Below the pieces are notes generated by a model. That model was not told the DNA's origin, did not search any database, and saw nothing but the letters and a program-made list of their open reading frames with translations. This document shows, piece by piece, positions 58,001-64,000 of a stretch of 64,000 nucleotides of DNA. Position 1 is the first letter of the stretch, and each line of letters opens with the position of its first letter. The stretch lies in the NCBI GenBank assembly GCA_033065855.1, contig JAVXUO010002355.1, positions 1 through 64,000 on the forward strand. Reading direction: 5' to 3'. The position numbers and the translations under genes were made by a program. Origin of the DNA: Escallonia rubra (Eukaryota; Streptophyta; Magnoliopsida; Escalloniales; Escalloniaceae).

Positions 58001-58860
58001 TGCCCCAAAAGGGACAATTAGTTGGAGAGAGAAATCCCCCCTTAAAAAGCTGCTAAATTTATGTGGGAAGTAATTTAGCCCGGGTGGGGTGGGGGTGGAG
58101 ATCTAATTTCATCCTTCGATAGTTGATAATTCAAAGTCAGCGGTCAAATAGTCCATGCCAAGAGGTACAATTCTTCTCGTCTTTTAGGTTAGAGTAGGGT
58201 AGTCATATATTTTTATTTCCCTTCCCTGCGACCAAGTTTCGATATGGATAAAAATCAGAAAAACGTTCTCTAAATCTGCCACTAAAAAGAACCGTTAGGA
58301 TTAGAATTTTATTAAGAAAGATTATACTTTTTGTCTCTATTAAAATTCTAACGCAATTAGAAGGGTTGGTCAAAAAGAGTTATAAAAACAATCAATTAGT
58401 GGGAATTCCATAGAGAAAATTCTGTAAGTAGGGATCTCAATTCATTATTTTCCCATTTATAGTTTTAGCTTGTCTTATAGGAGGTCCATGGATGTATCCT
58501 AATAAAAAGCACTCTTCCCCTCCTCCCCTCGTACAAGTGGCTGAGAGCCAAACCACCCAACCAATTGCCGACAATGTCATCACTAGTGAAGTGAAGAGAC
58601 TATTTTCATCTCTTAATATGTTCATTCAGTTTCTAACTTGTCATTAAAAAGTCAATACATGTCATTATTAGAGATAAAAAGGAGGGTCAAATAGCATATA
58701 AAGAAAAGTAAAGATGGATTTTTTTTTTTTTTTTTTTTAATTATAGCCAGTTAATTTGGCGCAACATAATATAGGGAAGTGATAAGCCTGTGCAATACAT
58801 GCACAAACACGAGCCCTTTTCACCTATCAAGGAAGCCAAAGAGAAAGGAAGCAGTCTTCC
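58001..58860. other. Intergenic region downstream of the CAR gene
   Basis: No gene was recognised. It contains a poly(T) run at 58719-58738 that, read on the minus strand, is a long poly(A). Confidence 0.45.
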
Positions 58861-58867
58861 CCACATC

Positions 58868-58873
58868 TTTATT
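58868..58873 (-). terminator. Candidate poly(A) signal of the CAR gene
   Basis: AATAAA on the minus strand, about 320 bp past the stop codon. Plant poly(A) signals are loose, so this is only a candidate for the 3' end. Confidence 0.35.
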
Positions 58874-59195
58874 ACCTCAAAGCCAACTTGACAATGCCAA
58901 CTCTAATACTGTTCCTCGTATCCGCATAGCACCGACATAGTATACTAAATTTCGGCCATAATAAAATCATTGTTTCTGGACGTAGTACAGTTCCCCTGAT
59001 CTCCAGCACAAACAAAAAAATAAAAAAGAAGAAGAAGAAGAAAACATTTGGGTAATGGCGAAAGAACCAAATTGTTCAGACCCACGTATTAGCCCATCAG
59101 CCTCATACCTTTAGGCAATATATGAACACAAGATCAAATTTTCCATGTTTCTCCGTAAAGAAAAGCCTCGAGCAGATGAAGGCAAATCACATTCT

Positions 59196-62100
59196 CTATA
59201 AGCCCTTGCCGCCAGGAAGGTCTATCCAATGCAATTGGAGTTCCACTTCACCACACTCCACATTTCTCAATCTAAGACACACATCCTGGACAACCCTGTT
59301 GTCTCTCCAGGTCACGCAGCTCTCTTCAGCCAAGCAGTTTGTCCTGCAAGGTTGTACCCTTGTGATTACAGTGCCATTTGGGAGGCCATCCAGTTTCATC
59401 TTCATGGCTTCCAGAAATGTTTTGACCTCGAATTCTGCATCTCCCATTTTATCATCCATACTGAAGGTGTCATGGTCATATACAGTCTGCAATTACACAC
59501 CAATCACAACGATCGACCCATAATTAAAAAATCTATAATGCAAAGATGACATAAATGCTGTAGTGGAAGCAACAGATCAATTGAGTAAATGTAGATTGAA
59601 CCAAGTTTCAACTTTAACACGAAAAGGCATCATCCTAAAAATTCAACTTGACAACTCTAATAAGTAATAACAAAGAAGTATCAAGCCAAATAACCAAAGC
59701 AAATCCGTAGAAAATTCATAGGAAATGGCTATCCTAGGAAGCAAGGACCTCATATGGGACGAAATGTATCATGCCCAAAACCTCTAGGTGATGTTCAAAA
59801 TTAGTTATTTATTTTCTGTTACCAGATAATGCGTCAGACACCTTATGCAGCAGTGTCCAATACGTGGATCAATATCCTCTAATGTACAGCAGAGGTGTTG
59901 TAGCGACAAAATATTATCATTTAAAGTATTTTGTCGCTGTTACTGAAATTTATAGTGACAATTTTTTGTCGCTAAAAAACATTTAGCGACATTTTGTGGG
60001 TACAGCAAGGATCTTGATCCCCAATACGTACGAGGCAAAAATGCCAATTTTTAAACTTAATTGGCGGAAATGATGGGGGTTTTCTTAAACTCTTACCATT
60101 AGGAAAAACCTTGCCTTTTAAAAACCGACTTCTGCCTAACCAAGAGGGAGACGATGCTTGTGGACGAAGGCAATCTGGTGAAGTAGACAAGGATTCTTTA
60201 CCGGGGACTCCTGCCGGAGTTACTTTCACTTTTGTTTGGTCTTTTCCTTATTTGCTAAACAACTTTTCCTTTCGTGCTAAACAAAACTGGAAGAACCTCC
60301 GGCTGGAGAGGGGGATTCTCGAAGAAGGAAGCAAATGGCTATCCAAAGAATTTACAAACAAGTTCATTTGAAATGGCTGTCAGTTTCAAGACAATTGAAG
60401 TTCGCAATACCAAAATCAGGTAATTTTGTGCCTTCTACTAAACAACTTTTCCTTTTCTCAGTCAAGGTTACGTCCAACAGAAAAATGTGTGAAATACCCA
60501 AATCAGACGCTAGACACTTGGACATGGGTATGGGATGTGTTTGACACGTCTCATAGGATATGCCACTATGAACACTATCTTATAGCTTTTGAGAGAGACA
60601 AGTTCTCAACTAAAACCATGTGTGTCACATAAACACCATTTACCTTATAAATTACATATACAGTAACAATAAATAAAAATATTTTGCCGTGTCCCTGTGT
60701 CTTGTGTTCTAAAAATTAGACAAATCTGAGAATGGACACGTATCTGACCTGGACACTCGTACTAAATCCATGTAGCATGGGTTCAAATGCGAACTTAGAA
60801 ATCAAAGTCGTCAACCAGCGTCTTCGGTCAAGAATGGATACCACAACCTCCATCAATAGACGCTTGGAGATGAGTCACAAGTGATAATGCTCATTTTGGA
60901 TACATTGAGCTTCTATGGGAAGTATTAGTTTTATTTACAACAGCTCAATTACTGATAAACTGTAAAGCTTTTGACCCAACTTATTTTCTTGACAATAATG
61001 AAAAGCTCAATGAACATGAGTGAAGCAAAATGAGCCACATGCTATCGTTTTTCTTTGAAAAGAAAAATGAGATGTCTTCCCTTTTGCATATTTTTTTTTT
61101 TTAAATTCTGCGATCATTTGGCAGATCCACTCGGGCCATAATCAGATATGTGAAATACTTCCAGATATGACATATGCAGAAAGAGAATCTAAAGGCCTTG
61201 TTATCCATACACGTTGTTCATGTCCGGTTGGAAACTAGTGCCAACAAGCTTACCAGCTTTATTGGAAGGTTAGGATCCGAAACAGAAAGAGTTAAATCTT
61301 CATTCCACACGGGGTTGACATCCTTTTTGATGACACGAGTCTTCAGTTTCTACATAAGATTTCAACATCCACATTATTCAACGATGGGATAACGTGAAGT
61401 AGATGCAAAACATAATAAAGAAACATACTACTATATTGCAAAACCACGTCAACCAATCTATAAACGCACTCCCGAAGCTGGTTTGAATTTCTGATTTTTA
61501 ATGCAAGAACTGTGCACGTAAAAATTATAGTCTGAGGAGGAGGATTCTCCAATCCTAGTGATGGTCGTACCCCAGAACCTCGCACCTGAACTTCCCAACT
61601 ATCGTCCTATACCTACTACAATCGTGACGCTACCTGACCAGGAACCTTCTACCTGCCACTGCCCAGGCTAAAGTCAAATCAATTAAGTGACGCAGGCGCC
61701 AAACTTGTCATCAAATCTGTCTAGTGCTTGCGAGACACTTTTCTGAATATATCTGATAAGTTACGTGACAAACTCGTAAGCTACATAATTTAGCGATAAA
61801 AAAATAATCCTTCACAGGAGTCATGAAGAAATATTGTAACATTGAGGAGATCAAGTGGTCAGAATGACAGGGAATTTCCAACTCAAGCAACTATGATATT
61901 TAAGAAGCATTTGTCATGTAGTGACAAACATTAACCTTTTACGCATGAGATCTTTCCCAACTATCAATCCTAGGTGACATTAGTAGGCTTTATGCCAGTG
62001 CTTGTTATACATTCAGAAGGAAAAACCAAGCAACCTCCTTTAAATGGAAGTGTGTAACTATCTGAACAATCTTTGATTCAATCTATTGATAGACCATGTC

Positions 62101-63306
62101 CACAGATTGATTAATAGCAAATTAATAATGACAGCACAGACAAATCAGCAGATTGGACAAATGCAGGAGACATAAAAATAAACGCTTCAACACAACATTA
62201 GTTACAATGGCACCAATTATCCAGGGCAGAAACTTCACTATTACAGCTCTGATTCAAGGATACTAAATAGCGCCGTGTTTAGCAATGTAGAACTTAAAGA
62301 GATTAAGCCAGTAGCCACTGATGCCGACCACCCCTGCTGCCTCTGCTCTGTTATGGCTGTAGTTCCTTCTGCTTCTTCTTCTCCTCTTCTACTTATTCTC
62401 CTACCTCTCTCCTCTCAGCCAGGAACCTAGGTGTGTGACCCTGCCTTGTCCAAACCGCTCCCAAGATTCGGAAATATAACTTGAAAGTTAAAGAGTTCTG
62501 GACACACACCCAGCCGCACCTGCATCCAATCTATAAACGGTGCTGGTACTACAACCAAAATAGCGCACCCATGTTTCATAGCATACCAGTAATATAGTTT
62601 TGCTATTGACAAGATGTCACTCACAAACTAATTTATAATCCTGCAGCTTCCGTGACACAATATCAAACATCTTCATTATTAATTTACCAAAAGACACTGC
62701 CCACCCAGATGAAATGTCAAACAATGTTTCATCATCAGGGATCTTTAACACTTGTTACCTAGGTATTGTTCACATAAAAACTTAAGGAGAAAATTGAAGC
62801 TAAATCCAAATAAAATCAGATGAAGCTGAAAAAGAACCATGGAAGCTTAACTAGACATTAATCATTTCACATGACTCCAATCAAGCTAACATACAATATC
62901 AGAGTAAATGAGGAGGGTGGGCAATAAATCAAGCAATGCCATAAGTACTTCGCATGTAAAGAACAATAGACCAAATCGAGAACCAGTAGAAATCATGTCC
63001 ACCAAAATCACAAAAACCCACATCCAACAGCAAAAATCTTACACACAACATATGCAAAAAGTAAAATAGAAATGATACGAATCCAATAACGTATCTATAC
63101 CTGCGAATTAGAACACCCAAAGTATTCAGTGAACATGTAGGAGAAGTTGAAATGACAATCCTCACCTGTTTACCCATCTTGACGACAACGTATGGATCGC
63201 TGCTACGGACATCCCGGACTGCGAGGTTGACACCTCTCTGGATGCGTACTCTGAGAAGACCCAACATATTGTCCATCAGAGACGACGGCGTTTTCGGTGA
63301 ACTCAT
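59196..63306 (-). CDS. CAR: C2-domain ABA-related (CAR) family protein, three exons
   Basis: Exons on the minus strand: 63166-63306 (47 codons), 61254-61349 (32 codons) and 59196-59486 (96 codons plus TAG), giving 175 residues. Donors are GTGAG and GTAAG, acceptors TTATGTAG and AATTGCAG, both junctions in phase 0. The product is a single C2 domain: LGLLRVRIQRGVNLAVRDV, SSDPYVVVKMGKQ, then KLKTRVIKKDVNPVWNEDL, LPIKL, then YDHDTFSMDDKMGDAEF. Likely calcium-binding loop residues are D32, D37, D83, D85 and D91. The long insert after GDAEF and the end ELQLHWIDLPGGKGL are characteristic of plant CARs. CARs bind membrane lipids in a calcium-dependent way and recruit PYR/PYL abscisic-acid receptors. 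ATG 63306 is the first in frame; an internal Met at residue 11 (MDNMLGLL) matches the start of many relatives. Which CAR paralogue this is cannot be told by eye. Confidence 0.93.
59902..59938. repeat. Hairpin of AGCGACAAAATA repeats within the second intron
   Basis: Perfect 12-bp arms at 59902-59913 and 59927-59938 flank 13 bases. Further copies of 'tgtcgcta' / 'tagcgaca' follow to 59995. This looks like the remains of a small inverted-repeat element inserted in the CAR intron. Confidence 0.65.
59996..61253 (-). other. Rest of CAR intron 2
   Basis: The intron runs from 61253 to 59487 (1.77 kb). Open frames on both strands at 59972-60632 have no conserved content; no nested gene is supported. 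Confidence 0.6.
61350..63165 (-). other. CAR intron 1
   Basis: 1.8 kb, with donor GTGAGG at 63165 and acceptor TTATGTAG at 61350. A C/T-rich stretch at 62330-62420 has no coding frame. No other gene is seen. Confidence 0.75.
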
Positions 63307-64000
63307 TCCTATTTAAATGTCAATCTCTCTCACTCTTTATCGTTCTCCTCCCCTTTCGCTTGTCTTGGGTATTCAGTGAACGTTCATTACCCTCCAACTT
63401 CAAGAAGTCCAGCCAAATCCAATCTCCTCTGAGAATTCGTCGACATAAACGCAGAAAATTCTTTTGATCAATAGCACCAGGAACAGAACCCCAATGTGAA
63501 TATTCTATTATGGACTCACCTGTTTTGGATGCTTTCTGCACATCCTTTTTTGGTTGGAATGGAGGGAGAGAAAGTCAAAGACAGAACAGGGAAGAGGAGA
63601 GAGAAAAAGGACACAACAGGTTGGTTTGGTTTGTCGGGGAGATTCGTTTAGCCGGGACTTGCCTTTACAAATCAATGGCTAGTAGTTTTTTGAGGTTCTG
63701 ATTGGTGGGCATTTCACTCACGCGGAGACATTCATGGCGTGAATGGCGACCGTCACCGTCAAATCTTGTTTAGTATGCATTTTGGTACCATCATCGTTCT
63801 GAGATTGATTCTAAAAAGTAGAATTTTGATTAAATTTGAATCAGTTTTCAAAATCAGATTTCATCTACTTCAAAAAGAATCATTTTACTGTTTGGTAAAA
63901 ATAGTTGTAAACTAACTTAAAGTTACAAAAGGATTTTTAATAAAAAGTGCTTAAATCAGTTTTAATATAACAAAATGACAATAAAGGACACTTAATAAAT
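63307..64000 (-). promoter_or_regulatory. Upstream region of the CAR gene, with a possible 5'UTR intron
   Basis: On the minus strand a purine-rich leader precedes the ATG. A donor-like ACAG/GTGAGT at 63519 and an acceptor-like AATTCTCAG at 63429 would define a 91-bp intron in the 5' untranslated region. No convincing TATA box was found. The region past 63760 is AT-rich with no gene. Confidence 0.35.

Noticed and set aside
59122-59549. Plus-strand frames of 106 and 133 codons over the last CAR exon
   Set aside because: They are antisense shadows of the conserved C2-domain exon.
60111-60632. Possible nested gene in CAR intron 2 (frames of 68-86 codons)
   Set aside because: No conserved motif, several alternative frames of similar length and no splice context.

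Overview
This is nuclear DNA from a flowering plant, most likely a eudicot. It is AT-rich and dominated by nested, decayed transposable elements: Ty3/gypsy LTR retrotransposons with plant-type primer-binding sites, a CACTA transposase with plant-only domains, a MULE, a hAT fragment, MITEs and solo LTRs. I see one intact host gene, at the right edge: a three-exon C2-domain gene of the plant CAR (C2-DOMAIN ABA-RELATED) family. I cannot name the species.

Layout. 1-1.3 kb: a broken 5' piece of an LRR receptor kinase gene on the minus strand, bracketed by short palindromes. 1.3-5.7 kb: noncoding sequence and a minus-strand LTR with an adjacent primer-binding site (Tat/Ogre-like). 6.0-7.4 kb: a probable solo LTR. 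8.6-9.55 kb: a MITE. 12.26-13.81 kb: a solo LTR with a perfect 5-bp target duplication (TSD) and an internal higher-order tandem repeat. 15.2-22.4 kb: a gypsy element with 5' LTR, PBS, dead gag-pol, polypurine tract and truncated 3' LTR. 22.4-26.2 kb: the 3' tail and 3.6-kb LTR of another gypsy element. 26.5-29.6 kb: decayed CACTA genes, joined in one open frame to gypsy pol (29.6-31.75 kb). 31.75-36.85 kb: a minus-strand LTR split by a younger retroelement (32.97-36.14 kb) with TSD ACACA. 37.15-39.1 kb: a tandem array of hairpin-forming 60-75-bp units, itself split by a second solo LTR of the 12-kb family (TSD AAAGG). 39.6-43.4 kb: a MULE with long terminal inverted repeats and an internally deleted transposase gene. 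43.6-47.4 kb: TE-associated plant-mobile-domain and DUF7745-like remnants. 47.4-48.0 kb: a hAT transposase fragment. 48.0-54.0 kb: a gypsy element carrying a recent 320-bp tandem duplication in gag. 54-58.7 kb: LTR pieces, a small hAT-like MITE and microsatellites. 58.9-63.3 kb: the CAR gene on the minus strand, followed by its upstream region.

How the parts relate. There are no operons or co-working genes here. The order is a record of insertions: old chromovirus and CACTA sequence was cut by an LTR element, which was cut by a further element, and old arrays were cut by solo LTRs and a MULE. All transposon reading frames I followed carry stops, frameshifts or deletions, so they are remnants. 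The CAR gene keeps clean splice sites and an open frame through all three exons. All family names come from motif recognition by eye; nothing was run against a database.
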